From Nocardioides sp. S-1144 (GTDB taxonomy: Bacteria; Actinomycetota; Actinomycetes; Propionibacteriales; Nocardioidaceae), in contig NZ_CP040695.2 of the NCBI RefSeq assembly GCF_005954645.2, forward strand, positions 3,472,001 through 3,536,000: 64,000 nt of DNA, read 5' to 3'. This document shows positions 28,033-43,461 of this stretch, piece by piece. The number at the start of each line of letters is the position of its first letter. Position 1 is the stretch's first letter. Both the position numbers and the translations under genes were made by a program. The notes under the pieces are model-generated. The model did not search any database. It was not told the DNA's origin and was given only the letters and a program-made list of their open reading frames with translations.

Positions 28033-29310
28033 TCACCAGTGCTCCATCGACCCGCGGAACACCCCGGCCAGGTCGTCGGGCGTGACCTCCTTCGGGGCGG
28101 TGGCCAGCAGCCGCTGCTGCTTGAGGGCGCCCTCGACGAGGACGTCGACGTCGGCGTCGACGTAGCCGACCTCGGCCAGGCCGTTGGGGATGCCGATGTC
28201 GCGCATCAGCCGGCTCAGGACGCCGGGCAGCACGTCGGGCCCGGAGCCCTCCGCGGCGGGGTCGAGCAGCCGGGCCGCGCGCAGGTGCCGCTCGGGCGCG
28301 GCGTCGAAGGTGAACCGGAACGCCTCGGGCGCGGTGAGGGAGACCGCCATGCCGTGGGGCACGATCGCCTCGTCGTCGGGGTAGCCGGCCGGGCGGTAGT
28401 CGCGCACCCGGCCCGCGATCGGGTAGGCGTTCGCGTGCGGCACGTGCACGCCGGCGTTGCCGAACCCGAGGCCCGCGAACGTCGCGGCCAGCGCCATCTC
28501 CTCGCGCACCAGGCGCTGCTCGTCGCCGTCGCCCTGGCCACCGGCCACGGCCCGCCGGAAGGAGCCGGCCAGCAGGCCCATCGACCGCTCCGACCACATG
28601 TCGGAGACCGGGTTGGCGCCGCAGTAGGGCACCCGCTGCTCGGGGCGCTTGGCGTCGAAGTCGCCGAACCACCGCGCGGTGTAGCTCTCGAGGGCGTGGC
28701 ACAGGATGTCCATCCCGGCCGCGGCGGTGACCATGGTCGGCTGGGTCGCGGTGAGCGCGGGGTCGACCACGGCCAGGGTCGGGCGCAGCGCGGGGTGGCT
28801 GATGCCGGTCTTGACCTTGAGCGCCAGCACGTCGAGCACGCAGATCGTCGTGCTCTCGCTGCCGGTGCCCGTGGTCGTCGGCACCGCGATGAGCGGCAGC
28901 AGCCGCTGGGTCGGGGCCTGGGCCCTGCCGACCGGGGCGTTGATGTAGTCGAGCAGCTCGCCGGGGTTGGTCGTGAGCAGGTTGACCGCCTTCGCGGTGT
29001 CGATGCTCGACCCGCCGCCGACGGCGACGACCGCGTCGAAGGGACCGGCGTCGCGCGCGAAGTCGATCGCCTCCTGCAGCGACTCGTCGGTCGGCTCCAC
29101 GTGCGCCCGGTCGAAGATCGTCACCTCGATGCCGGTCGCCCGGACCTGGTCGGCGATCCGGGCCGGGTGGCCGGTCGCGGCGACCCCCGCGTCGGTCACC
29201 AGGATGACGCGGCGGGCGCCGTAGGTGGTGAGGTCGTGCCCGATCTCGGCGGAGGAGCCGGAACCGAACTTGAGGGCGGGGGCGGCGTAGGTGAACACGG
29301 TCTCGGTCAC
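28033..29310 (-). CDS. iron-containing alcohol dehydrogenase, ADHFE1/HOT-like
   Basis: A 425-residue group III alcohol dehydrogenase. NAD-binding block VVAVGGGSSIDTAKAVNLL, then PTTTGTGSESTTICVLD, and metal-ligand regions AAGMDILCHALESYTARW and NAGVHVPHANAYPIAG. The insert YCGANPVSDMWSERSMGLLA is typical of the hydroxyacid-oxoacid transhydrogenase (ADHFE1) branch, which moves hydride between 4-hydroxybutyrate and 2-oxoglutarate. Whether this one does so is inference. Start GTG 29310 follows a TAGGGT leaderless box. Confidence 0.9.
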   Translation of the reverse strand: MTETVFTYAAPALKFGSGSSAEIGHDLTTYGARRVILVTDAGVAATGHPARIADQVRATGIEVTIFDRAHVEPTDESLQEAIDFARDAGPFDAVVAVGGGSSIDTAKAVNLLTTNPGELLDYINAPVGRAQAPTQRLLPLIAVPTTTGTGSESTTICVLDVLALKVKTGISHPALRPTLAVVDPALTATQPTMVTAAAGMDILCHALESYTARWFGDFDAKRPEQRVPYCGANPVSDMWSERSMGLLAGSFRRAVAGGQGDGDEQRLVREEMALAATFAGLGFGNAGVHVPHANAYPIAGRVRDYRPAGYPDDEAIVPHGMAVSLTAPEAFRFTFDAAPERHLRAARLLDPAAEGSGPDVLPGVLSRLMRDIGIPNGLAEVGYVDADVDVLVEGALKQQRLLATAPKEVTPDDLAGVFRGSMEHW

Positions 29311-29316
29311 CTGGTC

Positions 29317-29322
29317 ACCCTA
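29317..29322 (-). promoter_or_regulatory. -10 box of leaderless promoter (ADHFE1-like gene)
   Basis: On the minus strand TAGGGT ends six bases before GTG 29310. Confidence 0.5.
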
Positions 29323-29450
29323 GGGCGGGGGCGGTGGTCCCACCAGGCGTCGGTCGGGAACGTCGCGAGCTGATTGTTACCGCCCTCTGGTTGAACTGTG
29401 CATCACTCCTGTGGCCTACTGGGAGTCCGTCGCAACTCGGGGGATGTCAC

Positions 29451-29555
29451 GTGCCTGCTCACACCACCGACCGATCGTCGTCCACCGCGACGCCCGTCAC
29501 GGCTGCGCGCCCGGGTGCCACCTGCGCCGCTCCGGTCGTCTGCGTCGTGCCGTGA
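29451..29555 (+). CDS. possible 34-residue leader ORF
   Basis: GTG 29451 follows a GGGGGA ribosome-binding site and encodes a Thr/Ala/Pro-rich peptide ending VVCVVP. Its stop overlaps the next start as GTGA. No family recognised; it may be only the 5' leader of the following gene. Confidence 0.25.
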   Translation: MPAHTTDRSSSTATPVTAARPGATCAAPVVCVVP

Positions 29556-29944
29556 AGCGCCCCTCCCCCGAGCACGACGGCGCCGCACCCGCGGTGCCCG
29601 AGGCCACCACCGCCGACCGCGTCGAGTCGGTCGCCAGCGTCGCCACGGCCGTCGTCGACGCGGTGCGTGCCCTCCAGACCGCCCACGAGCGGCACGTCGA
29701 GGCCGCCGAGGTCGCCACCGCCCGGCGGCTGGAGGTCATCACCGCCCAGGCCGAGCTCGACGCCCACCTCATCCGGCTGCACGCCCGCCAGGAGGCGCAC
29801 GACATCGTGGCGGCCGCCGCGCGCGACGGCGACGCCGCGCCGCTCGACCCCGACGAGCCGGCCCGGCTGCAGGCGATGTCGGACCACCTGACGGCGCTCG
29901 CCCGGTCGATCGAGCCGCTGGTCGGTCCGACCCCGCACGACTGA
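29552..29944 (+). CDS. hypothetical helical protein (130 aa)
   Basis: No family recognised. From GTG 29552 it encodes an Ala/Glu/Arg-rich, mostly helical protein. The segment AVRALQTAHERHVEAAEVAT and the following RRLEVITAQAELDAHLIRLH have heptad-like spacing and may form a coiled coil. The frame extends upstream to 29411, but that part has poor codon bias. The upstream leader is less GC-rich than its surroundings (29360-29400), as expected for a promoter. It converges on the Nudix gene with 21 bases between. Confidence 0.5.
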   Translation: MKRPSPEHDGAAPAVPEATTADRVESVASVATAVVDAVRALQTAHERHVEAAEVATARRLEVITAQAELDAHLIRLHARQEAHDIVAAAARDGDAAPLDPDEPARLQAMSDHLTALARSIEPLVGPTPHD

Positions 29945-29965
29945 CCCGCCCGACCGACCCGTCGG

Positions 29966-30841
29966 TCAGCCGGCCGCGAGCGCGGTCCGCACGACGTCGA
30001 GCACGTCGACCCGGCCGGCCTCGATGTCGGCCACCGGCACCCACGCGGCGGCGTCGGTCGTGCCGTCGACGTCGACGACGTGCGGCTCGCCGTCCGCGAC
30101 CTCGGCTGCGAAGACCAGGTGCACGCCGTGGAAGTCCTCGTCGCGCCCGGTCGGGCCGTTGCCGCGGATCGTGACGTCGTCGACGGCCAGCACGTCGCCG
30201 ACCGTGCAGTCCAGGCCGCACTCCTCGGCGACCTCGCGGGCCAGCGCGACCTGAGGACGCTCGCCGTGGTCGATGCCCCCGCCCGGCAGGGTCCAGGAGC
30301 CGACGTGGTGTCCGCGGGCCGAGATCCGGGTCAGCAGGACGGCGTCCTCCGGCTCCGCCCGGCGCACCCAGGCGTAGGCCGCGACGCGCTGCACCCGCCG
30401 CGGGCGGTGGGCGGCCAGCGCCTCCTTGACCAGCGAGACGGTCGGGATCGTGCCGTCGAGGACGCCGGCGAGCGGCCGCCAGGCCGCCTCGATCGTCGAG
30501 CCGTCGACCTCCAGCACGCGCGGCTCGGGCGCGTCGAGGGCGACCCACCCCTCGTAGACGATCCGCAGCGAGTGCGCGTCGACCCGGCGACCGCGCCGCC
30601 AGGTGTCGGGCAGGTGGAGGGAGAAGGTGCGCGCGGTGTCACCGATCGTCACGTCGAGACCCGTCTCCTCGTGCACCTCGCGGACGACGGCGTCGCGGGG
30701 GTCCTCGCCGTGGTCGAGCCCGCCGCCGGGCAGCGTCCACAGCTCGGTGCGCGAGACCCGGGGAGCCAGCCGGCTGAGCAGGATCTGCCCGTCGCGCACG
30801 ATCACGGCGTACGCCGCGACCCGCTGCACCTGGGTGACCAT
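29966..30841 (-). CDS. tandem Nudix hydrolase (two domains)
   Basis: A 291-residue protein made of two Nudix domains, each beginning QRVAAYA. The first box (G40-L62) reads GGLDHGE...REVHEETGL and the second GGIDHGE...REVAEECGL; both keep the full G-x5-E-x7-REUxEExGU metal-binding signature, so both should be active pyrophosphohydrolases. Substrates (nucleotide sugars, ADP-ribose, oxidised nucleotides) cannot be assigned. The shared QRVAAYA start and similar boxes point to internal duplication. ATG 30841 follows a TAGGGT leaderless box. Confidence 0.9.
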   Translation of the reverse strand: MVTQVQRVAAYAVIVRDGQILLSRLAPRVSRTELWTLPGGGLDHGEDPRDAVVREVHEETGLDVTIGDTARTFSLHLPDTWRRGRRVDAHSLRIVYEGWVALDAPEPRVLEVDGSTIEAAWRPLAGVLDGTIPTVSLVKEALAAHRPRRVQRVAAYAWVRRAEPEDAVLLTRISARGHHVGSWTLPGGGIDHGERPQVALAREVAEECGLDCTVGDVLAVDDVTIRGNGPTGRDEDFHGVHLVFAAEVADGEPHVVDVDGTTDAAAWVPVADIEAGRVDVLDVVRTALAAG

Positions 30842-30847
30842 GGTCCA

Positions 30848-30853
30848 ACCCTA
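30848..30853 (-). promoter_or_regulatory. -10 box of leaderless promoter (tandem Nudix gene)
   Basis: On the minus strand TAGGGT ends six bases before ATG 30841. It lies within the last codons of the upstream plsC-like gene. Confidence 0.5.
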
Positions 30854-31639
30854 GACAAGGCTCCCGGGCCCCCACGTGGGTGCCACCGCCCAGCGCGGCA
30901 TCGCGTCCAGCGCGTAGGACGCCGTCCGCTCGACCGCGTCGCCGCCGAGGTGGGCCGGGTACCACGGCGCGGGCTCGTCGGCGCGCGGGCGGTGCCCGGG
31001 CAGCCGCTGCACCGACTCCAGGCCGTCCTGGAGGACGTGACCGAGCCGGCGGGTGACCTCGGTCAGGTCGGCGTCGCGCGGCACGGGGAGCGGCGCGTGC
31101 ACCCGCACGTCGACCAGCCGGCCCCGGCTCGGGGTCGGCCGCGGAAACGGACCGTCCGCGGTCCGGCGCTGGGGCCACAGCCGCTGCCCGCCCCACACGG
31201 TGACCGGCAGCAGCGGCGCACCCGTCTCGCGGGCCAGGGCCACGGCGCCGGGCATCAGCGCCCGCACGACGTAGGCCGCCGAGATGCCGGCCTCGGGGAA
31301 CGCGCAGACCACCTCGCCCTCGCGCAGCAGCCCGCGGGCCTGCAGGTAGGCCGCCGCCGGTGCCGCCCGGTCGACCGGGACGTGCCGCATCGCCTCCATC
31401 GCGCGGGCGACCGGTGAGTCCCAGATGTCGGCCCGGCACAGGAACCGGACCCGCCGCCGGGTGGGGAGCAGGGCGTCGCCGAGGAACAGGAAGTCGGGGA
31501 ACGACACGTGGTTGCTGGCCAGGATCACGGGGCCGGACGTCGGCAGCCGCTCGGCGCCCTCCACGCGGACCCGCAGCCCGAGCGCGGCGAACACGAGCTT
31601 GCCGGCGACGATCGCCGCACGGTAGACCGGTTCGGGCAC
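30851..31639 (-). CDS. 1-acyl-sn-glycerol-3-phosphate acyltransferase (PlsC-like)
   Basis: A 262-residue membrane-associated acyltransferase that makes phosphatidic acid from lysophosphatidate, or a related phospholipid step. It has the catalytic NHVSFPD (NHx4D motif), HVPVDRAAPAAA, and the substrate-binding FPEAGIS, here replacing the more common FPEGTRS. GTG 31639 starts 19 bases after the flavoprotein stop, so the two form an operon probably concerned with membrane lipids. Confidence 0.88.
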   Translation of the reverse strand: MPEPVYRAAIVAGKLVFAALGLRVRVEGAERLPTSGPVILASNHVSFPDFLFLGDALLPTRRRVRFLCRADIWDSPVARAMEAMRHVPVDRAAPAAAYLQARGLLREGEVVCAFPEAGISAAYVVRALMPGAVALARETGAPLLPVTVWGGQRLWPQRRTADGPFPRPTPSRGRLVDVRVHAPLPVPRDADLTEVTRRLGHVLQDGLESVQRLPGHRPRADEPAPWYPAHLGGDAVERTASYALDAMPRWAVAPTWGPGSLV

Positions 31640-31658
31640 GTCGGTGGTTCGGAGCCGG

Positions 31659-32906
31659 CTACGAGAACGGCGGGCGGTGGTCGGCGGCGAGCGAGCGCCG
31701 TCCGGCCCAGCGCCACACGCGCGCCGCGCGGTCGCGGTCCTCGTCGGTGACCAGGTTGCCCATCCACCGCAGCGCGAGCGTCATCATCCAGTCCGAGCGC
31801 ATGCCGACCGGGCCGAGGGCCGGCAGCAGGCGCGGCACGGTGACCAGCCCGGCGAGGCGGCGGGCGATCGAGAACGCCTCGCCGTAGTGCTCGGTGAGCA
31901 GGGCGGGCCAGGTGGCGGACAGGTCGGCGTCGGGGTCGCCGTCGTTCATCACGTCGACCAGCACGCGGCCGGTCTCGAGGCCGTAGTCGATGCCCTCGCC
32001 GTTGAGCGGGTTCACGCAGCCGGCGGCGTCGCCGATCAGCGCCCAGTTGCGGCCGGCGACGTTGCTCACCGCGCCGCCCATCGGCAGCAGCGCCGAGGTC
32101 TTGGCCCGCAGGTCGCCGGTGAGCGCGAACTCCTCGCGGCGCTCGGAGGCGTAGAACTCCATCAGCGGCTTGACCGCGATGTCGGTGGGCCGCTTGGCCG
32201 TCGCCAGGGTGCCGACGCCGAGGTTCACCTCGCCGTTGCCGAGCGGGAAGATCCAGCCGTAGCCCGAGAGGATCTTGCCGTCCTGGCCGCGCAGCTCGAG
32301 GTGGCTGCTGATCCACGGGTCGTCGGCCTTCTCGGAGGTCACGTAGGACCGGCCGGCGACGCCGTACACGGTCTCGCGGTGCCAGGCGCGCCCGAGCACC
32401 TTGCCGAGCGGCGAGCGGACGCCGTCGGCCACGACCAGGCGGCGGCAGGCGATCTCGAAGGTGTCGTCGCCCTGCTTGAAGACCACGGCGGCCACCCGGT
32501 CGCCGTCGCGGCGCACGTCGACGGCCCGGGCGCCGTCGATGCCGGTCGCGCCGCTCTTGAGCGCCGTCGTGCGGAGGTGGTCGTCGAGCTCGGTGCGCGC
32601 CACCGCGCTCCCCCAGGCCGGCAGGGTGCCGCCGGGCCACGGCAGGTGCAGGGTCTGGCCGAAGCCGTGGGCGCGCAACCCCTGGTTGACGGCGTGGGCC
32701 CGCAGCCAGTCCTCGAGACCGAGGCGGGCGAGCTCGTGGACGGCGCGCGGGGTGAGCCCGTCACCGCAGGTCTTGTCGCGGGGGAACACCGCCGCGTCGG
32801 CCAGCACGACGTCGAGTCCGGAGCGGGCGGCCCACGCCGCGGCGGCCGACCCGGCCGGCCCCGCGCCGACCACGAGGACGTCGGTCTCGGTCGGGTGCGC
32901 GCTCAC
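31659..32906 (-). CDS. geranylgeranyl reductase family FAD-dependent oxidoreductase
   Basis: A 415-residue flavoprotein that starts with the FAD Rossmann motif DVLVVGAGPAGSAAAAWAAR. It has FPRDKTCGDGLTPRAVHELA (the CGDGLTPRA signature of geranylgeranyl reductases) and the second FAD motif ALIGDAAGCVNPLNGEGIDYG. Members saturate isoprenoid chains such as those of menaquinone or lipids. Start GTG 32906 follows GAGAAT (32913-32918), a probable leaderless -10 box. It heads an operon with plsC. Confidence 0.9.
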   Translation of the reverse strand: MSAHPTETDVLVVGAGPAGSAAAAWAARSGLDVVLADAAVFPRDKTCGDGLTPRAVHELARLGLEDWLRAHAVNQGLRAHGFGQTLHLPWPGGTLPAWGSAVARTELDDHLRTTALKSGATGIDGARAVDVRRDGDRVAAVVFKQGDDTFEIACRRLVVADGVRSPLGKVLGRAWHRETVYGVAGRSYVTSEKADDPWISSHLELRGQDGKILSGYGWIFPLGNGEVNLGVGTLATAKRPTDIAVKPLMEFYASERREEFALTGDLRAKTSALLPMGGAVSNVAGRNWALIGDAAGCVNPLNGEGIDYGLETGRVLVDVMNDGDPDADLSATWPALLTEHYGEAFSIARRLAGLVTVPRLLPALGPVGMRSDWMMTLALRWMGNLVTDEDRDRAARVWRWAGRRSLAADHRPPFS

Positions 32907-32940
32907 CCCCCGATTCTCTCAGGCACCTCCACAGATCGCC

Positions 32941-33015
32941 GAGTCGGCGTGGAGGTGAAGTCGGGACGGGTCGAGTCGGCGCGGAGGTGAAGTCGGGACG
33001 GGTCGAGTCGGCGTG
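32941..33015. repeat. 32-bp tandem repeat, about 2.4 copies
   Basis: A unit beginning GAGTCGGCG and ending GGGACGGGTC runs 32941-32972 and 32973-33004 with one difference, and a third partial copy follows at 33005-33015. Inverted relatives (GCCGACTCGGC near 33030) lie just after. It occupies the gap between divergent genes at 32906 and 33071. Confidence 0.85.
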
Positions 33016-33058
33016 AGCGTTGAGCGCCCGCGCCGACTCGGCAGGCCGGGCACGGGCC

Positions 33059-33064
33059 TAGGCT
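33059..33064 (+). promoter_or_regulatory. -10 box of leaderless promoter (glutaredoxin gene)
   Basis: TAGGCT ends six bases before ATG 33071. The adjacent GTG 33068 is the other possible start. Confidence 0.5.
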
Positions 33065-33070
33065 GGGGTG

Positions 33071-33364
33071 ATGCCGGTCCTGAGTCGCACGTCGTCCGCC
33101 ACGCACGCCCGGGCCTCGCTCGGCCGCGGCGACGGGGTGACGATCTACTGGCGGCCCGGCTGTCCGGTGTGCGCGAAGCTGCGCACCGCCCTGCGCGGCC
33201 ACGGCGACCGGATCACCTGGGTGAACATCCGCGAGGACGCCGACGCCGCGGCCTTCGTGCGCACCACCAACCGCGGTGGCCAGGAGATCGTGCCGGTCGC
33301 CGTCATCGACGGCGTCGCGCACTCCCGCCCCACGCCGCGCCAGGTCCTCGCCGCCCTGCGCTGA
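33071..33364 (+). CDS. glutaredoxin/mycoredoxin-like protein
   Basis: A 97-residue thioredoxin-fold protein. After a 20-residue lead comes VTIYWRPGCPVCAKLRTALR with a CPVC redox site (Cys31, Cys34), then a beta-strand with WVNIREDADAA and the IVPVAVIDG segment with the cis-Pro. Actinobacterial members use mycothiol to reduce mixed disulfides; this role is inferred from family and taxon. It converges on the DUF4232 gene, ten bases away. Confidence 0.88.
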   Translation: MPVLSRTSSATHARASLGRGDGVTIYWRPGCPVCAKLRTALRGHGDRITWVNIREDADAAAFVRTTNRGGQEIVPVAVIDGVAHSRPTPRQVLAALR

Positions 33365-33374
33365 GGGCCCGGGC

Positions 33375-33902
33375 TCAGGCGCGCCGGAAGGGCCGGTGGC
33401 CGAGCAGGTGCACCGCGTCGCTCGCGCAGCCGGTGGTGCGGTGGGCGACGAACTGCGAGCGGGTCGCGTTCGGCACGTAGACGCGGAAGCCGTCGACCGC
33501 GGTGGGCCGGCACTCGCGCCGCGGGAAGTTCTGCGCCACGACGGCGTCGACGCGGCTGACCGCGCTCCCGCCCGGCTCCAGGACGAACGAGCGCGTCCGG
33601 CCGGGGTCGCGGTCGGCGGCGGCCCCCACCTGGGTGCCGTCGCCTCCGCCCACGTAGGACAGGCCGCCGTACCCGCCCGTGCGGCAGGCCTCGTCGGAGG
33701 TGTTGGTGAGCCGGACGACGCCGTAGCGGTGGCCGGCCCCCGCACCCCGCGCCTGGTAGCTCGCGGTCAGGTCGGCGTCGGTGCACCGAGCGGCCTGTGC
33801 CGCGTGCGACACCTCCGCCCGGGCGACCCCGGCCGGGACGACCGACGTCGTCGCGCCCACGGCCAGCACCGCGGCGACCAGGGTGAGGCTGAGCTTGTTC
33901 AT
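33375..33902 (-). CDS. secreted DUF4232 domain protein
   Basis: A 175-residue exported protein. Signal peptide MNKLSLTLVAAVLAVGATTS with a likely cut after VARAEVS, then a beta-rich DUF4232 domain (RCTDADLTASYQARGAGAGH; RLTNTSDEACRTGGYGGLSY) with four cysteines probably in disulfides. DUF4232 proteins are common cell-surface proteins of actinobacteria with no assigned role. ATG 33902 follows a GAAGGAGAAG ribosome-binding site; the longer frame to 34085 is not needed. Confidence 0.9.
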   Translation of the reverse strand: MNKLSLTLVAAVLAVGATTSVVPAGVARAEVSHAAQAARCTDADLTASYQARGAGAGHRYGVVRLTNTSDEACRTGGYGGLSYVGGGDGTQVGAAADRDPGRTRSFVLEPGGSAVSRVDAVVAQNFPRRECRPTAVDGFRVYVPNATRSQFVAHRTTGCASDAVHLLGHRPFRRA

Positions 33903-34035
33903 GGTCTTCTCCTTCGTGGGCCCCCGGGCGGGGCCGTCAGGAGTGGGACGGGTCCGCCCCGGCCCGGGTTGTGCCCAGCCCCTGAGAAGTGGCTGAACAT
34001 CGTGCGCCACCCACGGGAGCCGACGGGACGCAGAA

Positions 34036-34080
34036 GGGCCCGCCCCGTCCCGAGACGTGGTCTCGGGACGGGGCGGGCCC
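34036..34080 (-). terminator. rpoC terminator, perfect 21-bp hairpin
   Basis: Arms 34036-34056 and 34060-34080 are exactly complementary over 21 bases with a three-base loop, beginning nine bases after the rpoC stop. There is only a short TTCT after it, as in strong T-tract-free actinobacterial terminators. Confidence 0.85.
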
Positions 34081-34088
34081 AGCATGCG

Positions 34089-37976
<3,888 letters not shown>

Positions 37977-38029
37977 GATGGCTGCAACCCTTCGTAGTAC
38001 TTAAGAAAGAAAAGAATGGGGGGGCGGAG

Positions 38030-38058
38030 GCCGGCGCCCCTGGTGCAGGGGCGCCGGC
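38030..38058 (-). promoter_or_regulatory. hairpin and T-rich tract between rpoB and rpoC
   Basis: GCCGGCGCCCC (38030-38040) pairs exactly with GGGGCGCCGGC (38048-38058) three bases after the rpoB stop. On the minus strand a TTCTTTTCTTTCTT tract follows about 15 bases later. It may be an RNA-processing site or partial terminator that tunes rpoC relative to rpoB. Confidence 0.5.
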
Positions 38059-38061
38059 GAC

Positions 38062-41589
<3,528 letters not shown>

Positions 41590-41688
41590 GAGAGATCCTT
41601 CGACGTCAGACGCGGTGGAGAGCGCCGGACCACCACAACATCGCCACCAGACAGGCAGATGCGTATTTGAGGGCAGGCGCAAAGCGCC

Positions 41689-41717
41689 ACGATACACGAT
41701 CGGAGGGCGCGCCACAA
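41689..41717 (-). promoter_or_regulatory. rpoB proximal promoter
   Basis: On the minus strand TTGTGG (41712-41717), 17 bases, then TATCGT (41689-41694). Housekeeping-type promoter giving a leader of about 95 nt. Confidence 0.55.
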
Positions 41718-41751
41718 TACCGGCAGACGCCGTGTCGACGAGCGTGCACCG

Positions 41752-41780
41752 ACTATGACCCGCGGACGGCGCCGGGTCAA
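41752..41780 (-). promoter_or_regulatory. rpoB distal promoter
   Basis: On the minus strand TTGACC (41775-41780), 17 bases, then CATAGT (41752-41757). A second housekeeping-type promoter in front of rpoBC. Confidence 0.55.
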
Positions 41781-41830
41781 GCACCGACGCCGAAGTGCGC
41801 CGCCCGGGCGGGTCGCGGCCGGCGCCCGGA

Positions 41831-42724
41831 TCAGGGTGCGTCGGCGCTCTCGCAGGTCCCGCCGGGTGCGGTGATGAGGCAGTCGACGAGCCAGTCGCCG
41901 GCGACGTCGACCATCTGCATCGTGACCTGGTCGCGCGAGACGTCGTCGCGCGTGGCGTTGCGCGTGGGCCGGTCGATGAAGAGCAGCACGTCGACCCGGT
42001 CGACGCCGGTGCGCACGATCCCCGACGACAGCACCTGGGTCGTCACGACGGTCTGGGTCGAGGTCGCGTTGGGCTCGATCACGCCCTCGAAGAGCCGCGT
42101 GTACTCCTCGGCGTAGGCCGAGGTCAGGTAGGGCAGCGCGGCCTGCTGGGTCGCCTCGATCGAGCGGAAGTCGTAGGAGAGCATCGGCACGATCGCGGTC
42201 TCGGCGGCGGCGCGGGCGGCCGCGACCTCGCGGGCGTCGGGCAGGTCGCCGCCCGCCGCGGCCGAGGAGTCGGCACCGGCCGGCTCTCCCGCTCCCCCGA
42301 CGAACGACCACACGGTCGCCACCACGACGAGCAGCGCCAGGACGCCGAGCGCGGCCACGACCAGCAGCGCCGGGCCGGCGCCGCGAGCCTCCTCGTCGGT
42401 CGGCTCGTCGGCCTTCTCGTCGGCCTTCTCGTCGGTCGGCTCGATCGGCTCGTCGGTCGGCCCGTCGGGTCCGGCGGTGGCGGGGTCGGCGGCCGGGCCG
42501 GCGGCGTCCGCGGGGTCGAGGTCGTCCTCGTCGTCCGCGGCGAGGTCGGCGTCGTGCGCCGCGCGGCGGGCGGGGTCGAGGAGCACCTCCGCGGCGCGGT
42601 TGCGCTGGCGGAAGCGCCGGTCGGCGGGGTCGAGGTCGGCGATGGACTCCTTCCACGCCGCGCGGACCTGCTCGGGCGTGGCGTCCGGCTCGATGCCCAG
42701 GACGTCGTACCAGCTCGGGGTCAC
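41831..42724 (-). CDS. Mce-associated membrane protein fused to a J-like domain
   Basis: A 297-residue protein with three parts. Residues 1-65 ([20 protein letters not shown], then [18 protein letters not shown]) look like a DnaJ J-domain whose HPD motif is replaced by LDPAD, so it probably cannot stimulate DnaK. An acidic linker with repeated PTDE and KADE units leads to one transmembrane helix ([20 protein letters not shown]). The external part ([33 protein letters not shown]) is the Mce-associated domain. It is the last gene of the mce operon; the ATG overlaps the upstream stop by four bases. Confidence 0.75.
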   Translation of the reverse strand: MTPSWYDVLGIEPDATPEQVRAAWKESIADLDPADRRFRQRNRAAEVLLDPARRAAHDADLAADDEDDLDPADAAGPAADPATAGPDGPTDEPIEPTDEKADEKADEPTDEEARGAGPALLVVAALGVLALLVVVATVWSFVGGAGEPAGADSSAAAGGDLPDAREVAAARAAAETAIVPMLSYDFRSIEATQQAALPYLTSAYAEEYTRLFEGVIEPNATSTQTVVTTQVLSSGIVRTGVDRVDVLLFIDRPTRNATRDDVSRDQVTMQMVDVAGDWLVDCLITAPGGTCESADAP

Positions 42725-43461
42725 CGTCGTCCCGCCTTCCCGCCGGCCGGGTCACCACCGGTGGACCCGGCGGGCGGCTCGGTCGTCCCGGGGCTCGCCC
42801 CGGGGTCCGCCGGCGTCGCCGGCTGCGCCTGGTCCTCGACGCCCTGGACCGGCGTGAAGCTGTCGACCAGCCACTCCCCCTCGGTCCTGACGAGGCTCAG
42901 CTGGTAGCGGAACTGGAGCGGCTCGTCCTCGATCCGGCCGTCCTGCTCGGGGTCGGGGTAGGAGCCCGACACCGCCCCGGTCACCAGCACCGAGGCGCGG
43001 TCGCCCTCGAGCGACTCCAGGCCGGTGGCGTAGAGCTGGGCGGTGCGGGCGTACCCGGCCTGGGCGACCGACTGCTCGGCCAGGGTCAGGTTGTCCTCGA
43101 AGCCCGCCGCCAGCTTGGCCGTCATCAGCTCGCGGACGCCGTCGGCGTAGCCGGGCAGGGCGTTCTGCTCGTCGAGGTCGGAGGGGCCGTAGGTGTTGGT
43201 GCGGAGCACGAACTGGTTGGCCCGGCTCATCACCAGCTCGCGGGTCCGGGCGTCGTCGGTGGCGGCGGCCTGCGCGGCCGGCTCCCGGCCGGAGAAGAGC
43301 TGCTGGACGCGCTCGCCGGGGCCGCCCTCGGTCTGGGTCGCGAGGCGCACGCCCAGCACGCCGAGGCCGGCGACGACGACCAGCGCGAGCACGAGCGTCA
43401 GGAGCCGGAGGCGCCGCGCCGTCACGGCCCGGTCATCGGCTGGAGGTACAACCACTTCCAC
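42721..43461 (-). CDS. Mce-associated membrane protein
   Basis: A 246-residue protein with one N-terminal transmembrane helix (LLTLVLALVVVAGLGVLGV), an external Mce-associated domain (VLVTGAVSGSYPDPEQDG; EGEWLVDSFTPVQGVED) and a disordered Pro/Gly-rich tail. Such proteins stabilise or assist Mce lipid importers in mycobacteria. The start at 43461 has a GGAAGG ribosome-binding site five bases upstream and overlaps mceF by 40 bases; GTG 43425, which overlaps the mceF stop as GTGA, is a credible alternative. Confidence 0.8.
   Translation of the reverse strand: MEVVVPPADDRAVTARRLRLLTLVLALVVVAGLGVLGVRLATQTEGGPGERVQQLFSGREPAAQAAATDDARTRELVMSRANQFVLRTNTYGPSDLDEQNALPGYADGVRELMTAKLAAGFEDNLTLAEQSVAQAGYARTAQLYATGLESLEGDRASVLVTGAVSGSYPDPEQDGRIEDEPLQFRYQLSLVRTEGEWLVDSFTPVQGVEDQAQPATPADPGASPGTTEPPAGSTGGDPAGGKAGRR

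Noticed and set aside
32941..33015. Possible CRISPR array
   Set aside because: The 32-base units are contiguous with no spacers, and no cas gene is in the window.
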